The translations under genes were made by a program, and so were the position numbers. 64,000 nucleotides of DNA from the NCBI GenBank assembly GCA_013398055.1, contig VZRS01009631.1, positions 1-64,000 on the forward strand, written 5' to 3'. The notes below the pieces were generated by a model. That model had not been told where the DNA came from and did not search any database. It was given only the letters and a program-made list of their open reading frames with translations. The first letter of the stretch is position 1, and each line of letters begins with the position of its first letter. Shown piece by piece: positions 33,111-45,600 of the stretch. Origin of the DNA: Ifrita kowaldi. Taxonomy: Eukaryota; Chordata; Aves; Passeriformes; Cinclosomatidae.

Positions 33111-35774
33111 ACTCTGTCCGGCCACACAGCCCATCGCCATGGCCTCTGGGCTGCCCAGGAGAAATGGTCGCTGGTGGCTGGACATCTGTGGGCAGAGCAG
33201 GCATGGGGTGGTGGGACAACCTGAAGCACAGAGGGCTGCTGCTCCATCCCCCAACAGCACTGAGCACCTCGACCATTGTCCTGCTCCCCCGAGCAGCCCA
33301 TTCCTAGGGCATTCTGCCGGACATGGACCTGCCAGCCAGCACCTCCCTTCTCCATCCCCTCCCTGTCAGCTCTAGCAAAAAGGAAAATACTGTGCTACCC
33401 ATGAAGCTCCCCAGGTGGAAAAGGCCAGGGCTGGAGAGAAGGGGCTGGCCGGCTCCCTGTGCGATGCTGTCAGGGGACCACAGCCTTCCTGATGCTGCTC
33501 ATCAGCATCCCTCCCTAATTGCTACCCAGTGCCTAATGACAGTAATTAGGAAGAGCGAAGCTGCCTGGGGACTGGAAGCGCTGACGGAGTTGGGGGAGAC
33601 AGATGGTGTTCTCACTTAAAGAAAGATTAAAAAAAAAAACCAGAAAAATTCCACTCAGCTTCGATCAGTCTCTTTTTCCTTTGCTTAGTGTCAGGATCAC
33701 TTCTGTCCACAGGCACACCAGGGAGAGGCTGAGATGTTGCACTGGTCATTTTCATACACAGTATCTGCACACACACACACAATCCACAGCATCCCCGGTA
33801 TTTTAGAGTGCCAAGGGAGCTGTGCGAGGGGGCACAGTGCCTTCCTGGGTACCTGGCACGGAGGGGGTTTCCTCACTGCCTTTGTGGGATGATGCTCTCC
33901 CCTGGGGCCACCCCCACAGCTCCCGGCTTTACTGGTTGTGATCAGTGAGCAGCTTCCCAGGGGTATAAGGTGAGGGAACTGCCCAAAACCACCTGAGGGG
34001 CTGTGGTGAGCAGACAGAAGCTCTCCTGGCAGAAAGAAGTGGCCAAGGGACAGCCCCACATTCTCCCCATTACTGTGGAGTGAAGACACCACACTGGGTT
34101 TTCCAGGGAGCACCCAAAACTGAACCTCGGTGACCAGAGCAGTTGGACAGGCACTGCAATGCACTCAGCTTCACCTGTCTGGAGAAAGCCCACCTGCAGA
34201 AAACCCCCTCCAAACCCTTTCACACAGCCCCTTCCACACGAGCCCTGGGGTGATGCCACCTGCCTCCAGAGCTACCTGCCAGACTGCAGGCGCACCTGGG
34301 CAGAGAGAGGACACTGGGATGTGAGGGAAACCCCCTTTCCGCCCCAAATACTCTCAGGGTGCCCAGGCCTCTGTCCCCCATAGCACCCTGGGGATGCAGG
34401 GACAGGGATATGCTAGGTAGGGAGGCTGCTCAGCCTCAGGGAGGAGGATGCTCAGCCCTGCACTATGGCATCAGCCTGGCCTCGTTCAGGAGATGCTCCA
34501 AGAAAAGGCCCCAGGGCAGGCTTAGGGCAAACCTGCACATCCCCTGTGCTTTGCGGGGGTAACTTCCCCCTCTCCCACAGCAAGCGGGGTCATTTAAAAC
34601 CCATTCTTCATCCTGGTCACAGCTAGCAAGGCGAGTAGAACCTTGCTGAGTGACACAAACCCCCTGTGACACCTGAAGTGATCGGTGGTGACAGGCAGAT
34701 TGTGCAGGGAGAGCCTTCGCACTCCTTTCGAGGTGCCGCTGTGACAGGGACTGACCCCCCCACTCCCAGGGACACCTCCAAGGAGTGCAGGGCTCTCCTC
34801 CTGCTGGGAAGCTGGCATTCCCAAAGGGCTGTGGAAGTGGACATGGGATGTGGAAGATCCCCAAAAGTCAGGATCCACTTCTGGACCCCCGCAAAAGGAT
34901 CATCTGGGCAGCAAGGTGGCTGGTGCTGGAGCTAGAGCACATGGCACAGCCTGCCCTACTTCGAGCTGCATTGCATCCTCCCCTCTCTCTCCTGCTTTAT
35001 GTTATTTCCTCTTTTTTCCCTCCTTTTCTGAGCATGGGGCTGTGATGAGAGCCCAGGGGGCAACAGAGGGCTGCAGAGGGAGGAGGTTGCCAGCAGTGGG
35101 GTGCTGTGGGACGGAGCCCCATGTCGTTCATTCGCTGTCTCCAGTGTCGGCTGGCCACAGCTCCCTGGCTGCCGACAGGAGCTATTCTGAGCCTGGATCC
35201 ATGGGCAAGTGCGGGGGTTTGGGTGACAGCCACGGGAGGCATGTTGTGAGGAGGGCTGCAGGCAGGGAAGAGCAGGTGGGATTTTTCAGGAGATTCCCCC
35301 ATCTTCCCCCCCACACACACTCTGTTGTCCTGTAAGGTTTCAATGATGCAGATGTCTTTCTCATTTCCTTCCCTACGGGGGTTGCAGTCTGACTGGGTCC
35401 CGCTACCCAGATGTCGCTTCCTGATTTGAGAAGTGCCGGCATTTTGTGGAGTGGCAAAACTCCAGGAGGAAGGCACCTGCAGCCAAAAACAGTGGCCAAG
35501 GCTGAGCTCAGGATAGCAATTTAAATAGGGGTTTACAGTGGGGGCGACACACAAAAGATCTTCCTCCTCCGCCAAAAATAATTACCATTCTTATTCTGTG
35601 ACAATAATAATATTTGGTAAGGCTGTTAATTCTTTGTGAAGTGAGGATAATTTTAAAGCTGGTGATTTAAATGCAGCACTGCAAAAGTTTTTGGATAATT
35701 AAAAAAAAATAATGCTGTTTTCCTTAACTAAAAGGTTTGCCTTCTCCATTAGCATTCCCAGTGATGTCCAACAG

Positions 35775-36659
35775 TTTACCATTAGCAAATTTGCAGATGA
35801 TACCAAGTTGAAGGGGTGTCAGTGTGCTGGAGGGTAGGAGAACCCTGCAGAGGGACCTGGACAGACTGGATAGAGGGGCTGAATCCAACAAGGTTTAACA
35901 AGACCAAGTGCCAGGTCCTGAACTTTGGCCACAACAACCCCCTGCAGTGCTACAGATTGGGGACAGAGTGGCTGGACAGCGGCCAGGCAGAAAGGGACCT
36001 GGGGGTACTGATTGACAGCTGGTTGAACATGATCCAGCAGTGTGTCAAGGTGGCCAAGAAAGCCAATGGCATCCTAGCCTCTATCAGGAATAGTGTGGCC
36101 AGCAGGACTAGGGAAATGATTCTTCCCCTGTACTTGGCACTGGTTAGGCCATAGCTTGAGTCCTGTGTTCAGTTCTGGGCCCCTTAATTTAGAAAGGATA
36201 CTGAGATGTTGGAGCATGTCCAGAGAAGGGCAATGAAGCTGGTGAAGGGGCTGGAGCACAAGTCCTGTGAGGAGCAGCTGAGGGAGCTGGGGTTGTTTAG
36301 CCTGGAGAGGAGGATGCTCGGGGGTGATCTGATCACTCTCTACAAATACCTGAAAGAAGGCTGTGGCCAGGTAAGGGTTGGTCACTTCTCCCAGGCAACC
36401 AGCTACAGAACAAGAGGACACAGTCTAAGATGCACGAGAGGAGGTTCAGGTTGGACATTAGGAGGAATTTATTCACAGAAAGGGCAATTAGGCATTGGGA
36501 GCTGCCCAGGGAGGTGGTGGAGTCTCCATCCCAGGAGGTGTTTAAGGAAAGACTGGATGTGGCACTCAGTGCCATGGTCTGGTTGACAAGGTGGTGTTAG
36601 GCTGGACTCGATGATCTCAAAGGTCTTTCCCAACCTGATTGATTCTGTGATTCTGTGAC
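35775..36659 (+). mobile_element. CR1 LINE, truncated, with the end of its reverse-transcriptase ORF
   Basis: It begins near TTTGCAGATGATACCAAG, the region encoding the FADDTK block of the CR1 reverse transcriptase. It continues through the typical CTGGACAGACTGGATAGA, TGCCAGGTCCTGAACTTTGG and GGGAGCTGGGGTTGTTTAG, and ends in GACTCGATGATCTCAAAGGT plus GATTCTGT repeats (to about 36659). Stops and frame breaks (for example GTTTAACAAG near 35895) show it is dead. It is longer and less degraded than the copy at 5735-6266. Confidence 0.93.
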
Positions 36660-39600
36660 AAAGATCTCAACCCTCACAGAGGGGATCCAGTCTCCTTTCC
36701 TGGAGAGGGAGCACACGAGGGACAGCTGCACCTGGTCACCCTCACTGGCCCCTCATGGCCACCATTGCCCTCCCTCGAGGGTGGTCCTAGCTTATTTGCA
36801 GTGTGAGCTGATAAAAGCACTTTCTGCTCCAAATGAGAAGGAGCATCATTTTGGCACTAGACATTCCCATACTGGACAGTCAGAAAGAACTGGAGCAGTG
36901 GATTGGGATGAGGGGGAAGGAGAGACCTGTTAACTCCCTCCCAAGCCTCTTTCAGAGCCGCAGCCACAGCCCCTCCCACCCCCTTAATACACTCCTGACA
37001 AATTCCCTTTTGTCTTTCTTCCTGTCCCTCACCACTAATATCAAAATTAAATCTATAAATGGTGCCGGGGTGACACATTTCCCAGTGTATTCCCAGGAGT
37101 GGTCTCTCTGGGTTTCTGGTTTGCTACTCAGCCTCTCAATTATTTATCTGCAAGGGAACAGGAAAACAAACTCAGCGGAGCAAACTTCATGCCCTGTAGT
37201 GACACCGTGAGGTATTAAAAAATATAATAAAAATTCCCCAGTGAGTCATTTAAGATGCACTTAAGCAGCTCCAACCACAGATAGATAGTCATGACTAACT
37301 GTTTACAGCCCACATCGGCCAGGGAGGGCCAGTGGCAGGACAGAATCTGGATCCCCTCACAGCATTTCCCAACAGGGGTGTTTGGGGGGAACCCTACTGG
37401 TGGAGGGTAAACACTAAATGTCCTCATTTAGGGTGGCTGGGGGGTAATTGCAAGCTCCCTGTAAGCTGCATATGTTCTGGGGTGGCAGATTGAGGTGATG
37501 CAGGGGATGTGGGGGATGTGGGAAGTTACAGAAACTGTGGTGGGGATGCAGAGGATGAAAGAACGCAGGAGCATTTGAGGGATGCAGGGGGATGTGGGGG
37601 ATGTGGTAGAAGGTGGGGAATGTGGTCGGAGGTGAGGGATGCAGAGCACGCAGGGACATACAGTAGACGCAGGGACATAGAGTAGACACAGGGATGAAGA
37701 AAGTAGAGGGGATTGGGAGGAAGCAGAGGGTGTAGAGGGGATTGGGAGGATGCAGAGGGTGTAGAGGGGTGTCCATCTACATGGGCAGATTGTGCCAGAG
37801 GACTGCTGGGAACCCTTTGCCCCAGCACTCCCCTGCCCACCTGAGCCCCATTCTGGCTCTGATGCCAAATGGGACCAGCAGAGAAAGATCCCCCTAAACA
37901 CCACCTCCCTGCAACAGTGAGTGTCCATTGCAGCCAATTGAGCACTGACCCCATGCTCAGGAGAGATCCCCTTGACCTCTCCACCTGCTGCCTCTCACGT
38001 CATGGCCAGCCCCCTCCGCTCCCTCGGCCACAGGGACGTGCTGCAGCTCATCCAGTTTTCCTGCTCCTGGCCCAGAGAGCAGCAGTGGCAGTGCAGGAGA
38101 TGGCTAAAGGCTGTGCAGGGAGCGTGTACAGCCCAACATGGGTGGGCTCCAGTAGAGAGAAACTGGGGGAACCGCTGGCCTGGGAGGTGTTAGGAGGAGT
38201 TTATCTTTAGCCCATCCCTTGCTTTCAGCCCAAATCCAGAGCCATCCGCAGCTAAAATGCTCATGCCTAAACTGTGACGTGCTTTGAACTCAGGTTTATG
38301 TGCGCTGTCGCAGGGGCAGTGTTGAAGCCTGTCTTGCTCATGAAACCCGAGCAACAGGGTGGGTCCGTGCGGACCCCTGCTGTCCCCCCTCTGCCCAGCA
38401 GCCAGCATGCAGCAAACGCTCACTTGGGCAGCGCTTAACCCCTCGCTCCGCTGCCCCCGCAGCCGGGCACGGCCGACTCGCTGCTCTCCTTGCATGCCGC
38501 TGGCACACCGGGCTCTGCTTCAGCTTGAACGCCGGGAAAAGCAAAGGGCATAATTTTAGGAGAAGCGTGTGAAATGTGTTCTGGCAGATCAGCCGAAGAG
38601 CTCTCCAGTGCAAGGAAAGCATTAACATTTGCAAAAGGTCCTTGCAACAAAGCAAGAAATTCCCAGCAGGCAAATCCCGATGTGGGGATGTACAAGCCCT
38701 GGGATGCAGACAGGGATGGGACAGGTCCACTGGTTTGGGAATGGTTCGGGAGTGTTCGGGGAAATAAATGTTCCTGGGCAGGAATGTTACACTGCAGGGA
38801 TGAAATGGTGGGGGCAATCAGAGTGGGAGGGACTGCTTGCTCCTGGCTGGCATTGACAGCACACAGAGGTGCAAGGGGATGGATTTAGGCTTGCTTGGGA
38901 CAGGATCTCCCCTGGGTCTGAGCTCCTTTCCTCCGTCAGCCCCTCTCCCCCACATGATGGATTTGCAGAGAAAGGATGGGAAAAAAACCCTGAAGCCTGC
39001 AGCCTGTGATTCATCCTTACTATATTTGCACATATTATTAGAAAGATGAAAATATAGCCAGAGCTGGAATTACAGATTTAGTAAGCAGGACTGCCTATTT
39101 CAGCATATACTGCTTCTCCCAATGACTCTAACTCTCCAGGAGACCAATTTACACCCTCACTAGCATTAAGGCATTGCCCTACAGTCTACTTATATATCTG
39201 GGTGGATATATTCAGCAAGCAAGTCCTTCAGGGACAGCAGTGTTTGGGTTCTGGTGCTGCCCACTCAGCATGCTCTGCAACTGGCTGGTGCCTGTAAACC
39301 TCTGCCTCAACATTCAGTCTCCTGCTAATGCTCACCCACATTTTGGGGATATATCAGTCCATGAAAGCCATAGGCAGGAGAGACTTGTTTGCTTGCTGCT
39401 TTGCAAGACTTCTCCATCCCTGACAAGGAGTTTGGGATGAGTTAAGAGAGACCCAGAGCTTGCCAGCTCCTTGCTGTAACTCACCCCAAGCCCCTATCTT
39501 TTTATGAACATATCATTAGCAAACCCCACAAGTGCCTTCTCTTTGAACCCACAGGTGTCTGTAACCATGCCTGGCACACACCAGCCCTTGTTCCCATGCC

Positions 39601-42600
39601 TGGCCAGTGGGCTTTGTGCCCACCAGGTAGGAAAGGTGGCTGATACCTCCCTGTGACACCTCTCTGTGCTGTCCCGTGTGATGAAAACTGATGCCCTCTG
39701 TGAGCCTGGGCACAGCACCCTCCTGCATGGGTTCTTCTTCCTCCCTGAACTGTTAGATGCAGTCAAGTGGATGGGCTATCTGCTGTAGTCCACTTGCTTG
39801 GTTTACGATATTTTGGTTTGTTAAAAAAGCATCTTCATTCAATATTTTTCTGCCTGCAAAAGATGTATTTCAAGGTTTAATAAAACAGCAGGCAGCTGTG
39901 TGACCTGAAGAAGACCAAATAAAATACCAGGTACCAGGTGTGGTTGCTGGTCTCCAGCATCCTGCTAGCAAAGCGACTGTGTGATGAGCCCACTCCAAGT
40001 GCAACAGCTCCCAGGTGTGCCAGTGTAGAAGGGCTAGGAAGGCAGCACTGGATCCGTGCTGCCAACCCAGAAAGTCGTGTGTGTTTTCCCATGACATGGC
40101 AGTGTCTGGAACTGTTCAGGCCAGAGGGGTGAGGAGGACCCCAGGGTCTGTCCTCTCTGGCTGCAGTGGGATGTAGCCCCACAGGGATGTGACCCCAACA
40201 GTGTGAGCAGTGCAGTGACACAGATATTTCGGCAGCAGTGCAGTGACCTGCACGGCCGAGGTCTGCAGGGAAGATTTCCTTGTGTGATGTTTTCCTCCTT
40301 TTGCTGGAAGTAAGGGAGAGCCTCTGCTTTTGGGAGTTTTTTTGTTTGGTTTTTTTCTGCTTGCTTTAGCCCCAAGGAAGGAAAGGGAGGTTGCAACAGA
40401 GCTGACTCTTGGGATGGTGTGTGACAGGAAGCTCTGAGCAGAGGAGACTCCACAGTGGTTGTGTTTGCTGTGACAGACACTAGAGACTCCACTTTTGGGA
40501 CTGCAAAACACTGTGTGACCCCAACCACTCCTCACCAGAGAGGTGATGGCACCCCTATTTCTGTCCCTGGCCTCCTAGTGAACATGTGGGAGGTATTTTT
40601 ATCCTCCTGCCAGCTCCCTTAGTCACCGGTGCTTGCTTTAAATGGGTCAACAGGGAATAAAGATGCAGCAGCCCTTGCTCCCTCGCTGCCTGTCTTGGAG
40701 CACATTTACCTGCAGCACTGACTCTTCCTCCCCTTGCACTCCATCCTGGCCAAGTGCTAGTGGAGACCCAGGAGAGAGCTCCCGGGCCCAGGCAGTGTCA
40801 GCTGCAATTAACTCCTCATTAAAGGCCGCTGGTGAGGCAGCCCCACTGCAGAGTTGCTGCGTGTCAGGGCAACAAGGGCTGTCTCCTGGGACAGTGGGGA
40901 GGAAGGTGGCTGCCCTGATGGTGGCAGACGCAGTGTGTAGGGGTGGACAGATGCACAGGGGAAAGGGACAGGGGGAAAACTGCATCCATCTCACACGCCC
41001 CGGATGCATGGGTACAGGGTGGCAGGGATGACTTTCGGGCATTGGGGGCAGGTTTGGCCTCTCTGAGCCATTTTGGGAAGGAGATGAGGTTCACTAGGAG
41101 AGTCCATAAGGTTTGCATCTGCTGCCAGCAAGATCATGGAGCAGATGTAATACACTATGACATCATTTGACAGCAGTGACCCCAAAACCATGGTGATCTG
41201 CCTGGGTGACTCCCAGTGCTCACTGCCTCACACATCTGTGCACCTTGCGATCGTGGTGCCAGCACCATGGTTCAAAAACTTGCATTTGGTGACCATCCTG
41301 GGAACTGTGGCAAAACTGGAAGAGTTGAGAACCAGGGCTGTGCCTGAGCACTTCCCTGGCTCCAGCCCCACTGCTCTGGTGCAGGCCAGCTGATTCTGTG
41401 AGCAGTGAGCATTCTCTTCCAGAGCAACGCTAGCTGGTCACCATTTAAACAATTTTAAATGGTTTGTTCTTGAAGGGTGACAACAGAGCTTCACATCTGC
41501 TCTCGCCCAGCGTTTCAAGGGTGAGATTTCCACTGCAGTCGCCTTTGTGGCCAAGTCCCGGCTTAGAGGGGACAGCGCTCAACTCCAAGGTGACCTCAAG
41601 AGATGAGAGCATGGGGCAAGTGCAGCACCCAGGGAGATTTGGGCCTAATCCTTGTGACATCTTATACCCAGAGAGAGAGAAAAACAGCAGGAGACAAGCT
41701 GGGTGCGGGGAGGAGGGGGGCAGAGGGGGCAATGGCTGACAGAACCAGGCAGTCGCCTCCATCACATTTAAGGGAGTTCGTTTTCCTCCTGTCTCCTCAG
41801 ATCTGTCCTCCTGCTGCGCTTGCACAGAGCCACGCGGCGTGGCTGCCCTGGGGAAGAGGCGAAGGGAGGGGGATCAGCTCATCGGGAGATGTCCCAGGGA
41901 GGAGCCACAGCTCCAGGCACACTGTGCAGAAGGGATTGCACACCCTGGTGTGAGCCAGATGGAGAGTGAGGGGCCGGCAGCCTGCCTGGGACCCCCACCA
42001 CATGCAGGGGGAGTGGGATGGGTGCCAGCAGCCTGCCTCTCCCACTCCAGGGGGAAAGCATCTTTGCTGCAGCAGGAGACTGCAAAGCTCTCCCAGGACA
42101 CCAGCAGCTCTCTCAGGGGGCTCTGGCACAGTGTTACCCTCAGGCACCTCAGGCCAGGAGCCAGGCCTGTGGAAAGCCAAAAACTGGCATAAAGATTCTG
42201 AGAGTAGAACAAAAAGAAGGAAAAAAGTGAAGTTTTGGAACTTTTCTTATTTCATCTCTGGCTCCTGAGCCTCAGGGCTACACTCATTTTACCTTTTCAA
42301 GTCTTCTCTGTGAGAAGGATGACTAGAAACCCACACCTTGCTGATGAAGGCAGAGCCCCACGGGCACTTTTGTGGGTGGGGAACCTGGCAGGGCTTCTGG
42401 AGCTCCAGCCCCTTTGATTTCTAAAGCCACAGAGCCTGCCTGGCAGGTCAGGGAGGGGAAAGTGGCATGAGAGTGGCAGCGAGGGCAGCATGGCTTGCAG
42501 TGGCATCCATCCCCTGAGGTAAAGCTGGAGCAACAGGGAAATGTCTCTGGCGATGATGTGGAAGACTGTAGAAGGGCCACTCAGGTGTTGCTAATTTTCA

Positions 42601-45600
42601 AGACTGAGCTTTTTTTGTCTTTGCAATTCTGTTGCTCAGCAAGGCATGACATTTTCCTGCCACCACCAACCCGGCCACCCCTTCTCCCACCGGTCCTGCT
42701 GCCTGATGAGGGCAGGCTGGTGGTGGCCACTGTCACCACGCAGCCAGCAAGCTGCTATTCAGAGCTGAAGGACAATCTGGAAATGTGAGCTAAACATCTA
42801 AATGTGAGATCAATACTAAAACATTCCCTGCCCCTCCAAAGAGCCATTTGGTATCTCTGATGCACGTACCACGTTCACATTGCAGGATGGTGCAAGTGTC
42901 TGGCCTTTTCTCCTTCTCCTGAAGTGTTGGAAATACTTTACCTAGAGCAGCCTTGAGCTGTCAGTCTTCCCCATGAAGCAGGGGCTCCAGTCTTCACTCA
43001 AGAGGGACAAACTGGGACAAGGGAGCTCCCACAGTTGCAAACCCTTATCACTCTGCATCCTTCATGCCTCCCAAAATCAGAGGCCCAGGGTCTGGTCTCA
43101 GTCTCCTAGATGCCAAGGGAGCAGAAATCAGGAGATGCTATGCTCTGTGACACGTCTGTGCTAATGTGGCATCTCTGGGGCAGGCTGGGAAGCAGCTTCC
43201 TGAGCCAGCTTGGTTTCTGCCCAGGGTGTGGTTCCCTCTTCCCATGCCCTAGGCAGGACCTTGGGGAAGGGCCCCTCTGGCCAAGCTCTTCTCCCAGCTC
43301 CCAGCTTGGCACATGGCTCCCTTTTTCCAGCAGCGCTAGGGCCATCTACCCCATGCCTGCCAGCTGCTCCATCCTTAAAAAGACGCTGATGGGAGGTTTT
43401 TACACCCAAGCCTGCTGGGGTCTCCATGTTGCCATTGGTAGAGGAGAAACCCACTGCTGGTGGATGCCAAGAGTATATTTTTCTCCTCGTATTTGCAACT
43501 ACCTCCACTGGTTGTTACAAGCATTGGCAAGCTTTAAAAATTATTAGGGCAGCCACATCCCTGCATTTACCTGCCTTGCTCCAGCAGCCACAACCCATCT
43601 CCGGCCAGGGCAGGGTCATCGTCCTTCTCTCCCTGCAAAAGGCTGATGGTACATCCTGAAACAGAGCATGAGGGGCAGAAAGCAAAGGATGAGGCCAAGG
43701 GCAGCACTGGAGAGCACCCGCACAGCGTGTCCAGGGGCTCTTGTGACAAGATGAATGCCCAGCAGTGAGAGCCCCATTCAAAGGATGTCAGGGACATCTG
43801 CTGCTGCAGATGAGACTGTGAACTGCTCCTCCAAGAGGAGTGATGAGGGAGGATTAGTACCTGGAAGGCTTGAACACTGCTCTCCTCACTCACACACTTT
43901 CCCTGCCCACAGCACCAGCCAACTAACAGGAGTTTTCACAACCCCCTCCACCTGCACCTTGCTGCCGCACTCCGGCAGCTGCACAAGTGAGAGCAGACCT
44001 GTCACATCCCCCACTCTGATCCCTCTCTGCTGCTTTTGGCATATTTTTACTGGTGCTTCTCTTGCTCCAGTCTGAGACTTGTCTATAGCCACATACATCT
44101 CACCGTCTGGATTTTCAGTTTTTCTCCTGTTCTGCTTTAGTCCTATTCCCCCCATTGTATATTATCCCTCTTACCCTGTCCTTTGTGAAGCTGCATGTAG
44201 TTACTGAGCCCGTCATCCAGCCCCAGCACTTTGCAAACCTCACACAGACCTTCAGAAATTATTTACTGGGAGCCAGTATCTTGCTTTTTTCCTTTTCCCT
44301 TCTTTTCCCTGGGATTTGCCGCGGATCCTCCTGCATCCCTGGTCATGGGAGTTTTCAGTGTGCCCTGGTCCCTTGTTTCCCTTGGATGGGTGCACCCACC
44401 AGCTGTCCTTCTATTAGTCTCAAAGCTATTCACTAATTTGCTCTTCCTGTGTGGAAAACACAGGACTTGTTTCACCTAAAGCCCTGCTGCTGGTGGCATC
44501 TGTCCTGTCCTTGGGCTGGGATTTGGGAGGCAGAAGGAAAATAACATATCTGGTAGGAGCACCAAGGTGACTCCTGATTGCCGCAGCGAGGCTGCTGCCG
44601 GCGTGGCACAGGGACAGTTCCTATGTGGGAAAGCGGCACGCTTGATTTTCAGTCTCCCAAAAGACAGATGCTTATTGCACAAAATATCATCAGGGTAATG
44701 GTAGGAGACCTGAAGCAAATCCCTGCCACTAATAGGATTGGGCCATCTTCAGCAGGTCTCACACGCAAAGGCGGATCATGCCAAAATGAAGCTGGCTCGA
44801 AAGTCCACAGGCTCCCGGCGGGCAAGGGAGCTCTGCTCACTGCCAGCCCTCTGATAGCAAAGCCCTCTTCTTCCTCTGTAATCCAGTGAAAAGAGACATC
44901 AAAGGACAAGTACATCCATCCTGGGACACTCTTGGGAAGCCAAGGGCAAAGAGAGCCTGCAGTTTGCTGTTAGAGAGGGGAAGAGGTAGCTTGGCACATA
45001 CCAGTGCCCATGGAAGGGCAGGGCAGAGGAAAGTGATGGTCCCAAAGGCAGCATACAGAGGCAGTGCATGGGCATTGCACATCTACACCTGTTTTCTTTA
45101 CCTTCTCACCCTTGTTCTTTTTCACTGAAAAAGCAAAACTGATACTCTGGGCTTCGCCTGCCCTTCCCTGGTATTAATTAAGGATCTTTCCTGTCCCGTT
45201 CTGCTCACAAGCTTTCCCCGATATCTGCCTGAAGCTCCTCTTTCTCGGGACACATCCCTGATTGTTTTTCACCCCTTAGCATGTCAAGAAAGGTCAGGAG
45301 CCCAGTGGCGTGGGCCCCAGTGGAGCCAGCCTTTGCTGGAAAAGGGTTATCATGAGAGGAGGAGTGTGCTGAGCCCCTCCAAATCTCTGCTGGAAGAGCC
45401 TGTCCCCCAGCACAGGCAAGAGCGGGCAGAGGGGGAGGTGGATGTGCTCCTGCTGCCAATGTTCCACTAGTCATCCTCTGTTCCAGTGTCAAAATGTCGG
45501 TCTTGTAGAAGAAAAGATTTTCTCAACATTCATACCCTGCTACACCCACCCACACAGCTACATCCACCTGGCCCAAGCTTGTGCTGTGTGGGGGTCATGA

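Larger units (their letters stand above)
29811..35774. other. Intergenic region right of TNFRSF13C
   Basis: No supported gene. It includes a 34-bp tandem duplication (30619-30680), a small GC/CpG-rich patch (about 32850-33110) with a possible minus-strand exon at 32760-32904, and an AT-rich block at about 35565-35740 just before a CR1 element. Confidence 0.5.

Noticed and set aside
35816..36586. Frames of 112-126 codons at 35816-36586
   Set aside because: They are fragments of a dead CR1 LINE, not host genes.
37414..37984. Minus-strand Pro/His/Cys-rich frames of 120-169 codons
   Set aside because: They are produced by the G-rich minisatellite.
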